64,000 nucleotides of DNA from CBDHCC01 sp965219235. GTDB lineage: Bacteria; Pseudomonadota; Alphaproteobacteria; Sphingomonadales; Sphingomonadaceae. Below, piece after piece: positions 1-10,200 of the stretch. The DNA is taken from positions 2,232,001 to 2,296,000 of the forward strand of contig OZ244721.1 in NCBI GenBank assembly GCA_965219235.1, given 5' to 3'. A program made the translations under genes and the position numbers. The notes beneath the pieces are model-generated. The model was not told the origin of the DNA. It saw nothing but the letters and a program-made list of their open reading frames with translations, and did not search any database. The first letter of the stretch is position 1. Each line of letters opens with the position of its first letter.

Positions 1-185
1 TCGGCGCGGGGCTCGGCAGCGTCGAGCTCGGCCTCAGACTGCGCTACGAGATCGTGCGCGAGTTCGCGCCCTATATCGGCATCGCCCAGGAGTGGCGTTT
101 CGGTGGCAGTCGAGATTTCCTCCGCGCGCGCGGCGGCGATCTCAGCGTCACGAACGTCGTCGCCGGTGTGCGCCTCTGGTTTTGA
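1..185 (+). CDS. copB: Copper resistance protein B (CopB), C-terminal end only
   Basis: The reading frame is open from the left edge to a TGA at 183-185, so only about 60 C-terminal residues are present. The residues LRLRYEIVREFAPYIG, the W-R-F-G segment and the final aromatic GVRLWF are typical of the outer-membrane beta-barrel end of CopB, which binds copper in the outer membrane and usually sits downstream of the multicopper oxidase copA. The start and the upstream partner lie outside the window. The family call rests on this short C-terminal signature. Confidence 0.75.
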   Translation, partial: GAGLGSVELGLRLRYEIVREFAPYIGIAQEWRFGGSRDFLRARGGDLSVTNVVAGVRLWF

Positions 186-354
186 CGCGGTTTTGTTTAT
201 CCAGTCGTCTGTTTCAGTCTTATGAGTGTCTTCTAGGCTGCGCGCTTCCGAGGTGGATGACCCACTTGCAGGCGGCGGAGTTTCGGGGTGTTCGCCTGTC
301 TTGAAAGCAGTTCATATGTCAGCTTAGCTGTGTGCGGACAACCAGGACGATGCC

Positions 355-2586
355 ATGCTCATGTCGCTCAACCGCCGCCAGCTTCTGAAAGGAGGAGCCA
401 CGCTGGCGGGTCTGTCGTTGGGGGGAATGCCGGCGATTGCCCGCACCGATCGCATTCGCACCCTGATCGCGGCCATGACGCCGGAGGAGAAGGCGGGTCA
501 GCTCTCCTGCTTTTCCGACCAGATCCGGCCGATCGGCAAGGCGTTCAATCCCAACCTGCCGACCACGGGCGCAAAGGAGCAGCTGGCGCGCGTCGCCCGG
601 GGCGAGGTGGGCATGCTGTTCAACGGCGTCGGCGTGACCGGCGCGCGCGAGGCGCAGCGGGCGGCGGTCGAGGGCACGCGGATGAAGATCCCGCTGATCT
701 TCGCCGCCGACGTGATCCACGGCCTGCGCACCGCCTACCCTCTTCCGATCGCGGAGGCGTGCGCCTTCGACCCGGACCTGGCCCGGCGCACGGCCCGCGC
801 GGCGGCGCTGGAGTCCACCGCGCTCGGCATCCACTGGACCTTCGCGCCCATGGTGGACGTCGCCCGGGACGAGCGCTGGGGGCGGGTGGCCGAGGGGTCG
901 GGCGAGGACCCTTATCTCGGCGCCGTGCTGGGCGTGGCGCGGGTGCGGGGATTCCAGGGCGACGACCTGCGCGATCCCACGCGGGTCGCCGCCTGTGCCA
1001 AGCACTTCGCGGCCTATGGCGCGGTGTCGGGGGGGCAGGACTACAACTACACCCAGATCTCGCCCTCCACGCTGCACGACGTCCACCTCGCCCCTTTCAA
1101 GGCGTGCGTGGATGCCGGCGTCGCCACCATCATGTCGGCCTTCAACGACATCGACGGCGTGCCGTCGAGCGGCAACCGCTGGCTGATGACCGATCTGCTT
1201 CGCGGGACGTGGGGCTTTCGGGGCATGGTGGTCGGCGACTACACCGCCGACGAGGAGCTGATCGCCCATGGCTACGCCGCCGACGGGCGCGACGCCGCCA
1301 AAAAGGCGTTCCTGGCGGGCATGGATATGGCCATGCAGTCGAACCTGTTCAACGAATGGCTGCCCGACCTGGTGCGCTCGGGTGACGTGCCGATGGAGCG
1401 GCTCGACGAGGCGGTGGGCCGCGTGCTGCGGCTGAAGGAGGCGGTCGGGCTGCTCGACAATCCCTACCGCTCGATCGACGCACGAGCCGAACGGCGGAGC
1501 GTGTCGACCCCTGCCATGCTGGCGCTCTCACGCGAGGTCGGCGCGCGCTCGATCGTGCTGTTGAAGAACGAGGGCGGCCTGCTGCCGCTGAAGCCGTCGG
1601 CGCGCGTCGCGCTGATCGGGCCGTTCGGCGAGGACCGCGACAATGTGGTCGGCACCTGGGCGTTCATGTCCGACGAGACGCTGAACGTCTCGATCCGGCA
1701 GGGACTGGAGGCGCAAGGGTTCCGCGTGACTTCCGTGAAGGGGTCGGAGGTCGAGGGTCCGATCGCCGGCGGCATCGAGGCGGCGGTCGCGGCCGCGCGC
1801 GGGGCCGATGTCGTGCTGCTCGCCATCGGCGAGGCGCAGGGGATGTCCGGCGAGGCGCAGTCGCGCACGTCCATCACCGTGCCGCCCGCGCAGATGGCCT
1901 TGGCCGAGGCGGTGGCGGCCACGGGCACGCCGGTGGTGGTGCTGCTGCGCCACGGACGGGCGCTGGCGCTGGAGGGCGCGGTGAAGGACGCGCCCGCGAT
2001 CCTGGCGACCTGGTTCCTGGGCTCAATGGCCGGCCACTCCATCGCCGACGTGCTGACGGGCCGGGTCAATCCCTCGGCCAAATTGTGCGTCAGCTTTCCC
2101 AACGAGAGCGGCCAGCAGCCCTATTTCTACAACCATCCGAACACCGGGCGGCCCGCGCCGGAGACCGGGGATCAGGCCTACAAATCGCGCTATCGCACGA
2201 CGAGGAACGAGGCGCTCTACCCCTTCGGCCATGGGCTCAGCTACACGGCCTTCCGCGTGGACGGGATCGAGGTGCCGGAGCGCATGACCGACCGGATGAC
2301 GGTGCGCGCGACCGTCACCAACATCGGCCGCGCGGCGGGCGCGGAGGTGGTGCAGCTCTACATTCACGACGTGGTCGCCAGCCGGGTCCAGCCGGTGCGG
2401 GCGCTCAAGAGCTTTCAGCGGGTCGAGCTTGCGCCGGGCGGGTCCAGGCGGGTGGAGATGACGCTGACCCGCGACGACCTGGCGTTCTGGGGCGAGGACG
2501 GCTTCGTCGTGGAGCCGGGCGAGTTCGACCTGTGGGTGGCGACCAGCTCCACCAATGGCGAGAAGCGCCGCTTCACGCTGGCCTGA
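355..2586 (+). CDS. Exported glycoside hydrolase family 3 beta-glucosidase
   Basis: 743 aa, the usual length for BglX-type GH3 enzymes, which remove terminal beta-linked glucose from oligosaccharides. The N-terminus NRRQLLKGG followed by a hydrophobic stretch looks like a Tat signal, so it should act in the periplasm. The (alpha/beta)8 domain carries KHFAAYG (about residue 220) and the nucleophile Asp295 in VVGDYTADEE. The alpha/beta sandwich follows, then a C-terminal fibronectin-III-like domain ending near FDLWV. An in-frame ATG at 361 is an alternative start. It converges on the esterase gene at 2603. No LacI-type operator is visible in front of it, although it borders the LacI-linked glycan locus. 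Confidence 0.92.
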   Translation: MLMSLNRRQLLKGGATLAGLSLGGMPAIARTDRIRTLIAAMTPEEKAGQLSCFSDQIRPIGKAFNPNLPTTGAKEQLARVARGEVGMLFNGVGVTGAREAQRAAVEGTRMKIPLIFAADVIHGLRTAYPLPIAEACAFDPDLARRTARAAALESTALGIHWTFAPMVDVARDERWGRVAEGSGEDPYLGAVLGVARVRGFQGDDLRDPTRVAACAKHFAAYGAVSGGQDYNYTQISPSTLHDVHLAPFKACVDAGVATIMSAFNDIDGVPSSGNRWLMTDLLRGTWGFRGMVVGDYTADEELIAHGYAADGRDAAKKAFLAGMDMAMQSNLFNEWLPDLVRSGDVPMERLDEAVGRVLRLKEAVGLLDNPYRSIDARAERRSVSTPAMLALSREVGARSIVLLKNEGGLLPLKPSARVALIGPFGEDRDNVVGTWAFMSDETLNVSIRQGLEAQGFRVTSVKGSEVEGPIAGGIEAAVAAARGADVVLLAIGEAQGMSGEAQSRTSITVPPAQMALAEAVAATGTPVVVLLRHGRALALEGAVKDAPAILATWFLGSMAGHSIADVLTGRVNPSAKLCVSFPNESGQQPYFYNHPNTGRPAPETGDQAYKSRYRTTRNEALYPFGHGLSYTAFRVDGIEVPERMTDRMTVRATVTNIGRAAGAEVVQLYIHDVVASRVQPVRALKSFQRVELAPGGSRRVEMTLTRDDLAFWGEDGFVVEPGEFDLWVATSSTNGEKRRFTLA

Positions 2587-2602
2587 CGGTCAGCCCGGCA
2601 AA

Positions 2603-3346
2603 TCAGTTTACCGGCCGGCGGTGCTCCAGCAGCCAGAGGTAGAGCGCCGGATCGTCATAGGCCGGGTCCCACGAGTTGTGGCCCAGATCAGGATAGATCG
2701 TCAGACGCGGCCGCGGCATGGCTCCGTCGCACCGGCGGATCGCGTCCACCATGGCGAAGCTGCCCGACGGTTCGACCACATCGTCGCGGTCGCCGTGGAA
2801 CGCCCAGAGCGGCAGGCCCGCGAGCCGGCACGCGCCCTCCACCTCGCCGCGCCCGGCCACCGGGGCCACCGCCGCGAACAGCTCCGGCCGCTCCTCGGCC
2901 CAGCGCCAGGTGGCGTGGCCGCCCCGGCTGAGCCCGGTGAGGTAGAGGCGCGAGCGGTCGATCCGGAGCGTCGCCTGAGCCCGTGCGAGCATCCGCTCCA
3001 GAGTGGCGGTGTCCCAGTCCTGGTCCTCGGGCAGCAGCGGGGACAGCACGATGAAGGGAAAACCGGGATGGTCGGCCACGATCCTGGGCGGGCCGTGGAC
3101 CGTCACCTTTGCCAGGTCGTCGCCCCGCTCGCCCGATCCGTGGAGGAAGATGAGCAGCGGCCAGCGCTCCTCGCCCGAAGCCAGATAGCCAAGCGGCAGG
3201 AACAGCTGATAGGCGTAGTCGCCGGCCGCGTCGGCTTGGTGGGCGTGCTGCCCCTCCTCCAATCCGGGAGAGGACTGGGCCGCGAGGGGCGAGAGGGTGG
3301 CGAGGCCCAGCGCCAGAGCGGCCCACCATCCGGTTCGGGTCAGCAT
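2603..3346 (-). CDS. Secreted alpha/beta-hydrolase (esterase, PHB-depolymerase/feruloyl-esterase-like)
   Basis: 247 aa from the ATG at 3346. That ATG overlaps the end of the lacI-family gene by 7 bp, so the two are probably cotranscribed. A signal peptide (TGWWAALALGLATLSPLAA) directs export. HGSGERGDD forms the oxyanion region, GLSRGG carries the nucleophilic serine, HGDRDD the acid and LGHNSW the histidine, a full catalytic triad. Family members hydrolyse acyl or feruloyl esters on polysaccharides or short polyesters; here a role in de-esterifying a glycan is inferred from the neighbours. The frame stays open well upstream, but that part shadows the regulator gene. Confidence 0.8.
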   Translation of the reverse strand: MLTRTGWWAALALGLATLSPLAAQSSPGLEEGQHAHQADAAGDYAYQLFLPLGYLASGEERWPLLIFLHGSGERGDDLAKVTVHGPPRIVADHPGFPFIVLSPLLPEDQDWDTATLERMLARAQATLRIDRSRLYLTGLSRGGHATWRWAEERPELFAAVAPVAGRGEVEGACRLAGLPLWAFHGDRDDVVEPSGSFAMVDAIRRCDGAMPRPRLTIYPDLGHNSWDPAYDDPALYLWLLEHRRPVN

Positions 3347-4380
3347 GGCATTTTCTCGCCTTGGCGGAGACGGGGATGAACGGGGGTCGGGAGGGTCGAG
3401 CCGCGGGAGACCAGGGTGGGATGCAGGATCTCGGCGCGGGGTATGGCCCCCGGGGAGTCGATCGCCTCCAGCAGCCGCTCGACCGCCAGCGTGCCGAGCC
3501 GGCCGATGCCCACGCGCACGGAGGAGAGCGCCGGCGAGAGGTAGCGCGCGGCCGGCACGTCGTCGAAGCCGATCACGGCCATCTCGCCCGGCACGGCGAC
3601 CCCCGCCCCGCGCAGCGCGAGCAGACAGCCGATCGCCATCATGTCGTTGGCGCACACCACGCCGTCGATCGTCCCGCGACGCGGCAGCAGGGCCTCGGCC
3701 GCCAGCGTCCCGCCCTCCTCCGTGAAGTCTCCGGGCAGGATCAGGGGGTCGGCCTCGCCAAGCCGGTCCGCCACCACGGCGCGGAACCCATCCAGCCGCG
3801 CGGCGGCATCCGAGTTCGCTTCTGGCCCCGCGATAAAAGCCAGCCGCCGGCATCCGCCGTCGATCAGGTGTTCCGTCGCCGCCACCGATCCCGTCCGGTT
3901 GTCGATTGTGAAGGACGAGCGGCCGGGCAGCGCCGTGTTCAGCAGCACAGTCGGCAGACCCGCCGACAGGTCGCGGGCCAGGGCGTCCGGCTCGCACTCC
4001 GGCGCCATGACGATCAGGCCGTCCACCCGCCCCGACATCGCGCCCGCCACGGTCGCCACCCGGCCGGTCGCTCCGTGCAACGTGGAGAGCAGCAGCTGCT
4101 GTTCGTGAACATGCGCGGCGTGGTCGATGCCCCGGATCAGCTCGGAGAAGAACTCGCCGAACAGGTCGGGCAGGATGACGCCGATCGTGTCGGTGCGGCG
4201 CAGGGTGAGCTGGCGAGCGCCTTCGTGCGGCACGAAACCCAGTGTGTCGGCGGCGTCGCGCACCCGGGCGAGCACGTCCGGGCTGACATGGGGCTTGCCA
4301 TTGAGCGCGCGCGAAGCGGACGCGATCGACAGGCCCGCCAGGTCGGCCACGTCCTTGAGCGTCGGCCGCTTCGCCGTCAT
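3340..4380 (-). CDS. LacI-family transcriptional repressor
   Basis: 346 aa, normal family length. The N-terminal helix-turn-helix (TLKDVADLAGLSIASASRALNGK) is followed by the hinge and a periplasmic-binding-protein-like effector domain (TDTIGVILPDL onward). Members bind palindromic operators with a central CG and release them on binding a sugar. Two matching sites occur here, at 4437-4450 just upstream of this gene and at 10373-10386 between the receptor and sulfatase operons. It therefore probably controls itself, the FGE-like gene and the receptor/sulfatase/GH97 genes. The inducing sugar cannot be read from the sequence. Confidence 0.93.
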   Translation of the reverse strand: MTAKRPTLKDVADLAGLSIASASRALNGKPHVSPDVLARVRDAADTLGFVPHEGARQLTLRRTDTIGVILPDLFGEFFSELIRGIDHAAHVHEQQLLLSTLHGATGRVATVAGAMSGRVDGLIVMAPECEPDALARDLSAGLPTVLLNTALPGRSSFTIDNRTGSVAATEHLIDGGCRRLAFIAGPEANSDAAARLDGFRAVVADRLGEADPLILPGDFTEEGGTLAAEALLPRRGTIDGVVCANDMMAIGCLLALRGAGVAVPGEMAVIGFDDVPAARYLSPALSSVRVGIGRLGTLAVERLLEAIDSPGAIPRAEILHPTLVSRGSTLPTPVHPRLRQGEKMPC

Positions 4381-4436
4381 GCGTCGTCTCCGGGCGCTTG
4401 CGTCCGAGGGTGGTGTTGGGCCACCAGAGGCTCTCG

Positions 4437-4450
4437 TGTAAACGCTTCCA
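4437..4450. promoter_or_regulatory. LacI-type operator TGTAAACGCTTCCA
   Basis: An imperfect palindrome around a central CG, of the TGTAA-(A/C)CG-CTTCCA form bound by LacI/GalR proteins. It lies between the divergent lacI-family gene (start 4380) and the FGE-like gene (start 4490). A site differing at one base is at 10373-10386. Confidence 0.7.
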
Positions 4451-4489
4451 CCGTCACCGACAAGATGACTGATGGAGAAGCCTCAAGTG

Positions 4490-5584
4490 ATGCGACGTGT
4501 TCCGCTGCTGCTCGTGCTGAGCGTACTGGGAGCGTGCGAGGGAGAGCCGACCTACGACAGCACCGCAGCCGCGACGACCGCCGCCGCCGCGCGCACGTGC
4601 CGCACTCTCGCCGACACGCCGCTGCGGCTGGCGGGAGGGCGGTTCGAGATGGGCTCGACCGCCGTCTATGCGGAGGAAGGGCCGGTGCGGTCCGTCACCG
4701 TCGGCTCCTTCTGGCTGGACCCGCACGAGGTCACCAATGCGCAGTTCGCCCGCTTCGTGGCCGCCACCGGCCATGTCACCGTGGCCGAAAAGCCGGTCGA
4801 TCCGGCCGCCTTTTCCATCCCCATCGAGCAGGTGCCGCCGGAGATGCGGGCCGCCGGCTCGGCGGTGTTCGTGGCCCCCGAACGGCCGTCCCCCGATACC
4901 GACGACTGGTGGCGCTATGTGCCGGGCGCGGACTGGCGGCACCCCTATGGTCCCGCCGGTCCGCGCCAGCGGCCGGGGGAGCCGGTCGTCCACCTCGCCT
5001 ATCCCGACATGGCCGCCTACGCCCGCTGGGCCGGGGGGCGGCTGCCGACGGAGGCGGAGTGGGAGTATGCCGCGCGCGCCGGCGGCCCCTCGCCCGTCGA
5101 ACAGCCGACCGAGGCGAACAGCTGGCAGGGCGTGTTCCCGGTTCTGGACGAGGGCACGGACGGCTTCGTCAAGCGGGTGGCCCCCGTGGGCTGCTACCGG
5201 CCCAACGCCTTCGGCCTGTACGACATGGTCGGCAATGTCTGGGAGATGACGTCCGACCTCTACGCCCCGGGCCACGATCCGTCCGCGCCGACGCACAATC
5301 CGACCGGGCCGACCCCTCAGCAGGCTTATGACCCCGCCAATCCCGGTTTCATGTCGCGGGTGGTGAAGGGCGGCAGCTATCTGTGCGCCCCCAACTACTG
5401 CCAGCGCTACCGCCCCGCCGCGCGCACGGCCCGCGATCCGGGGCTGGGCGCGTCCAATGTGGGGTTTCGGGTGGCGTATGATCGGCGGCCGGAGGGAGGT
5501 CGAGACCCAGCTATCGCCCCTCTAGCGCTCTCCCGCTTGCGGGAGAGGAGCGAGCCCCGGATCAGGTCCGGGGCGCAGCGGTGA
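4490..5584 (+). CDS. Lipoprotein formylglycine-generating enzyme (SUMF1/FGE-sulfatase domain)
   Basis: 364 aa from the ATG at 4490; an ATG at 4472 is also in frame but has a poorer ribosome site. The N-terminus MRRVPLLLVLSVLGAC is a lipoprotein signal with lipobox LGAC, so the enzyme should be exported and lipid-anchored. The FGE fold is seen in FEMGST, RLPTEAEWEYAARAG, GNVWEMTSDLY and GFRVA. GGSYLC and NYCQRY hold Cys299 and Cys304, which correspond to the copper-binding active-site pair of aerobic FGE. It should convert the CxPSR cysteine of a sulfatase to formylglycine, and the sulfatase at 10552 has that motif. The last 35 or so residues run into an inverted repeat and look like an accidental extension. 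Confidence 0.85.
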   Translation: MRRVPLLLVLSVLGACEGEPTYDSTAAATTAAAARTCRTLADTPLRLAGGRFEMGSTAVYAEEGPVRSVTVGSFWLDPHEVTNAQFARFVAATGHVTVAEKPVDPAAFSIPIEQVPPEMRAAGSAVFVAPERPSPDTDDWWRYVPGADWRHPYGPAGPRQRPGEPVVHLAYPDMAAYARWAGGRLPTEAEWEYAARAGGPSPVEQPTEANSWQGVFPVLDEGTDGFVKRVAPVGCYRPNAFGLYDMVGNVWEMTSDLYAPGHDPSAPTHNPTGPTPQQAYDPANPGFMSRVVKGGSYLCAPNYCQRYRPAARTARDPGLGASNVGFRVAYDRRPEGGRDPAIAPLALSRLRERSEPRIRSGAQR

Positions 5585-5654
5585 GGGTCTTCGAGCGCCG
5601 CAAGGAAGAAGGAAGAAGACCCTCACCCAACCTTCTCCCGCAAGCGGGAGAGGG
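5528..5654. repeat. Nested inverted repeat with two CTCCCGC hairpins between convergent genes
   Basis: 5528-5547 is a hairpin (CTCTCCCGC, TT, GCGGGAGAG) and 5635-5652 holds the reverse version (CTCCCGCAAGCGGGAG). Between them, GAGGGTCTTC near 5583 pairs with GAAGACCCTC near 5615, and CCCCGGA-TCAG-TCCGGGG lies inside. The whole is an imperfect palindrome of REP type. It may terminate both convergent transcripts. The end of the FGE-like gene is read through its left half. Confidence 0.75.
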
Positions 5655-5675
5655 TTAGAACGACAGGAGACGCGC

Positions 5676-7154
5676 TCACTCAGCCGCCTCCCCCTCCAGC
5701 CAGCCACCCTTGAACCCCAGCCGCTCCAGCCCCGTGCGGATGTGCGGGTTCCTTCGCATGACCCGCCACACCAGCCCGCTGCGGTGGTTCTCCATCATCG
5801 CCAGGATCGGCCCCTGATCGATGCCCAGATGGTCGCCCGCGACCCAGCCGGTCTTCGGGTCCACGGTGCCGGTCGCCGATCCGGCCTGGGTGAAGGTGAA
5901 GCTGGGGTTGAAGGCGTCCTTGAAGCCGTATGTTCCGTACAGCCGCTCGCCATGGCGGCCGCGCATCGCCATCAGCGCGGGAATGGCGACCTCCGGCGCG
6001 AAGGCGACCGAGCCGCCGGCGGCCGTCGGCACGATCGTGCCGTCGTCGACCACGCGCTCCGCGCTTACCCCGCGCGCGGTGTAGGTGAAGAAGGTGCGCG
6101 GGATCCCGTTGACGGTGTACTCGCCCCGCGACGACTTCGGCCCGTCCGACGCCGTCCAGCCCCAGTCGTCCGCGCCATAGCCGACCCAGCGGTTGGGGTT
6201 GTCGATGCCGTAGTCGCGCTGGCTGAGCGTCGCGCGCCGGCTGTTGATGAAGTAGTCGATGCCCTTGGACGCCATGAAGCGATCCTGGATGCCCCGGAAG
6301 TCGACCCAGACGTGGGAGTACTGGTGGCCGAACAGCGGCCCGAACTGCACGTAATCGCGACCGTAATAAGTGCCCCAGTCGTCCGCCAGCCGGGCGGCCC
6401 ACCCCTGCTCCCAGGCGTCGGTGCCGACCGGGTGCGTCGGCGAGGCGACGGCCAGGATATAGACCAGCATCCCCTCGTTGTAGCCGATCCAGTCGTGGCT
6501 CTCGAAGCCGGTCTCCGGCCGCCAGCCCATGGTGATGCCGTGGGAGTTCGGCAGATTGGCGGCCTTGGTCCCGGTGCGGTTGCGCTGCGCCCAGTCCCAT
6601 TCGACCCGGCGGTAGATGTCCTCGGCGAGGCTGCGGATCTCCGCTTCCACCGGATCGTCGCGGTCGTAATAGCTCTGGGCGAACAGCGCGCCGCCCAGGA
6701 AGAGCGTCGTGTCGATCGTGGACAGCTCGGACCCCTGGCGGCGGGTGCCGTCCTCGTAATTCAGGAAATGGTAGAAGAAGCCCTTGTGCCCGGTCATGCC
6801 CGCGGGGGCGCCCCCCTGCGGCGCGTCGCGGTAGAAGCGCAGGCAGTCGCGGGTGCGCCGGGCGGCCTCGGCGCGCGTCACGTAGCCGCGCTCCGCCCCG
6901 ATGCCATAGGCGGTGAGCGCGAAGCCGGTCGACGCGATCGACGAGAAGGTGCGGCGCGGCCAGCGGTCGGGCGCCAGGCAGCGCGCGGTGTCCGTCGTCT
7001 CCCAAAAATAGCGGAAGGTGCGGCGCGTGAGGTCCTCGGAGAACGCCTCCTGCGCGGCGGCCGAGGGTGCGGTCGCCTGGCCGGGCGCGGGCATCGGAGC
7101 GCATCCGGCGACAAGCGCGGCGAGGACCATCGCCAGGACCACTCGAAACGGCAT
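5676..7154 (-). CDS. Lipoprotein of the PF10091 glycoamylase / GH144-like family
   Basis: 492 aa. A lipoprotein signal (VLAALVAGCAP) anchors it to a membrane. The (alpha/alpha)6-type domain has the conserved stretches LTRRTFRYFWE, TGHKGFFYHFL, STIDTTLF, DWIGYNEGM, FGHQYSHVW, YGADDWGW and HLGIDQGPI. Related enzymes include GH144 endo-beta-1,2-glucanases and beta-1,2-oligoglucan hydrolases, which often sit beside GH3 beta-glucosidases as here. The exact linkage it cuts is inference. It lies 71 bp downstream of the TonB receptor and probably shares its promoter. Confidence 0.8.
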   Translation of the reverse strand: MPFRVVLAMVLAALVAGCAPMPAPGQATAPSAAAQEAFSEDLTRRTFRYFWETTDTARCLAPDRWPRRTFSSIASTGFALTAYGIGAERGYVTRAEAARRTRDCLRFYRDAPQGGAPAGMTGHKGFFYHFLNYEDGTRRQGSELSTIDTTLFLGGALFAQSYYDRDDPVEAEIRSLAEDIYRRVEWDWAQRNRTGTKAANLPNSHGITMGWRPETGFESHDWIGYNEGMLVYILAVASPTHPVGTDAWEQGWAARLADDWGTYYGRDYVQFGPLFGHQYSHVWVDFRGIQDRFMASKGIDYFINSRRATLSQRDYGIDNPNRWVGYGADDWGWTASDGPKSSRGEYTVNGIPRTFFTYTARGVSAERVVDDGTIVPTAAGGSVAFAPEVAIPALMAMRGRHGERLYGTYGFKDAFNPSFTFTQAGSATGTVDPKTGWVAGDHLGIDQGPILAMMENHRSGLVWRVMRRNPHIRTGLERLGFKGGWLEGEAAE

Positions 7155-7225
7155 GGATCGCTCCCAATCCTCTCAACAAGGACGCGGTCGACCCTTTTGG
7201 CCGGACCGCATCCGAAAGCGTCGGT

Positions 7226-10200
7226 TCAGAACGAGAAGCCGGCCGACAGCTTGATCGTGCGCGGCGGGTTGGAGCCGGTGCCGTACAGAACGATCTCCCT
7301 GTAGACCGTATCCAGGGGGGACGAGCGCGTGTCGTCCAGAGGGTTGTTGTTGTAGTTCGTGTAGTTGCGGTCGTTGAACAGGTTGATGATGTCGACACGC
7401 ACCCGGATGCGGGACTCGTCGGTCAGGAAGCGGAGCGGCAGATATTTGGTGACCGCCAGGTCCACCTGGCGGAAGCCCCAGCGATCGCCGTTGCCGAAGC
7501 CCTCGGCCGCGACGACGTCGCGGGTGGGAGTGGCCCCGCCCCGGTTGACGAAGGCCTTGAGATAGGGCGGCGAGGAGAGCACCAGCTTGCCCGACAGGGT
7601 CACCCCGATCGGCAGATCGACCGCGCCGGCGGTGACCAGGCGGTGCTTGCGCACGCCACCCGAGCGGACCACCGGATAGTCGTCCAGCGACGGGAAATCG
7701 AGCGCGAAGACCTCGCCGAAGTTCCGGTTCTCCACCGCTTCGGTGTAGGTGTAGGTCGCCGTCAGGTTCCAGGGTGAGCTGGGCCGGTAGTTCTTGACCA
7801 GCTTCAGATAGCCGGTGTCCGCGCTGGTCTCCAGCCCGTTGGTGCCGATGATGATCGAACCGAAGCCCGGCGGCGCGAAGCCGAAGGGCGAATCGGGCGA
7901 GGCCGGCGCGGGCGGGAAGAAGCTGCCGTCCGGCCGGCGGTTGCCGAGCAGGTAGGCGAAGCCGTCGCGGCTCTCGATGTGGGTGTAGCCGATCTCGGCG
8001 TCGAACAGGTCGGTCACGCGGCTGCGCAGCCCGAGGCTGAACTGGTCCGAATAGGGCACCTTCAGGTCGTTGTTGATGAAGCGCAGCTCGCGCCCTCCGC
8101 CCGCGCCGGCGTTGGCGATCAGCTGCGTGCGCCCCGCGTCCGTCAGATAGACCGGATCGAACGGCACGCAGGTCGGGCCGGGGGCGCAGGTGTTGAGCGG
8201 ATCGCCCGTGATGAAGTTGAAGGTGCGGGTGGTGAACGACCCGACGCTGATCTCCTGTTGCAGGAAGTCGAACTGGTTGCGGTCGTAGGACCGGCCATAG
8301 CCGCCGAAGACGGTGAAGCGCCGACCCTGGTCGATGGTGTAGGAGAAGCCCACACGCGGTTGGAACGCGCCGGTGAACGCCTTGCGCTGGCTGCCGTCGG
8401 AGATGAAGTCGTTGATGTCGTAATCGGCGTTGGCCAGGTTGGGATAGTTGGCCGGCGACACCGCCGCGATCGCGTCGGCCGGGGTCACGAAGTCGAGATA
8501 GGCCGGCGTGCGCTCGTAGTCCCAGCGAAGGCCCAGGTTGAGCGTCAGCCGGTCGGTCACGTCCCAGTCGTCCTGGATGTAGAGCCCGAGCTGGAAGTTG
8601 TTCGACTTCACGATCGGCGATCCGTTGCCGGTGTCGGCGCCGAACTGCACGCGATAGGGGATCTGGTCGTTGAACGCGCCGCCGTTGGGATTGAACGCGA
8701 CGTTGTAGGTGTAGACCGGATTGAGGTTGTTCTGCTGCAGCGTCCGCAGCTTGACGAACTTCGCCTTCACTCCGGCTTTGATCGTGTGACCTTCCAGGCC
8801 GATATAGGTGAAGTCGTCCTGGACGCTGTAGCCCTTCTGGCCCTTGTCCTGGAAGTTGGCGCCGCCGCCGACACGCAGGATGCTGTCGCGCACGGTCACG
8901 CCGGGCTGCGGATCGGTCGGCGAGGGGCCGGCATAGGCGAACAGGAATCCGTTGCCGAACAGCAACGGCGTCGGCGCGTATCGGGCGTCTCGTAGGTCAG
9001 CTTGAGGTCGTTGATCCAGTCGGCTTCGGTGTGCTCCCAGCGCAACAGGCCACGCTTTTCCTTGACGTTCTGCGAACTGATCGTCGAACGTGCGCTGATG
9101 CCGTTGCTCAGGAACTCACCGCTCTCGTCGCGATACTTGCCCGACAGTTCGATCAGGTCCTTGTCGGTGGGCGACACGTCGATCTTGCCGAAGTAGAGGT
9201 CTTCGTTGAACTGGGAGTTGGTCGAACCGAACACGTCCTGGTACTGGGACGGAAAGAACGACACCGGCAGATTGAGTCCGGGCGTGATTTCGACGGGACT
9301 CTCTATGCGCTTGCCTTCGTAGGTGAAGAAGAAGTGGGCGATGTCCCGGATGATCGGCCCTCCGAGCGAGCCGCCGAACTGGAAATCCCTCGTCTTGACC
9401 TTGCCGGGATTTGAGCCGTAGATCTCGTTTGGAGTTCGCTCCCGCAGGCTCTGATCGGTGTAGTCGACGAACCCCTCGCCGTGGAACTCGTTCGTGCCCG
9501 AGCGGGTGATGGCGGTGATCGCGACCGAGCTGACCTGGTCGAACTCCGCCTTGTAGTTGGAGCTGATGACCCGATACTCGCCGATCGCGAGCTGCGGGAA
9601 CGGGTTGCCTTGGGTCGAGTCCTGCCCGGTGACGCCGTTCTTGAGCACGTAGTCCTTCTGGCCCACGCCGTCGATGAACACGTTCACCGTCCGGCTGTCC
9701 TGCGCGCCGCCCTGGATGCGCGACTGGCCGTTCGGATTGACGAACTGCACACCGGGGGCGAGGTCGGCGAAGGCCAGGAAGTTGCGGTTGTTCTGCGGCA
9801 GCTGCTCGATCTCGCGCCGGCTGATGTTCACCCCGACCTCGCCGCCCTCCATCGTGCGGATGCGGCTGCCGGTGATGATGATGCCCTCCGCATTGCCCTC
9901 GGCCACCTCCGGAGTGGTGAAGTCGAAGTCGAGCACCGCGTCCTGCGCCACCGACAGGGTGAACTGGTCCGTCTGGCGCACGCCGTTCGGCGTCGTCAGC
10001 TCCAGCCGGTAGACCCCGGGGCGCAGCGAGGCGAAGTTGTAGCCGCCGTCCGGCCCCACGGTGACGGTGCGGGTCAGCCCCGTGTTGACCTCGATCGCGG
10101 TCACCTGCGTCACGCCACCGTCGGCGCTGACGGTGCCGCGCAGTGACGACTGGGACTCCTGGGCCTGGGCGGGGGTCGCCATCGCCAGCGCCATTGTGCC

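Noticed and set aside
288..1385. Long open frames on both strands across the GH3 gene
   Set aside because: They are Arg/Gly/Pro-rich shadows of a high-GC gene, without family motifs or ribosome sites.
2603..3997. 464-residue frame containing the esterase
   Set aside because: The first 217 residues are an off-frame reading of the LacI gene; the esterase signal peptide begins at 3346.
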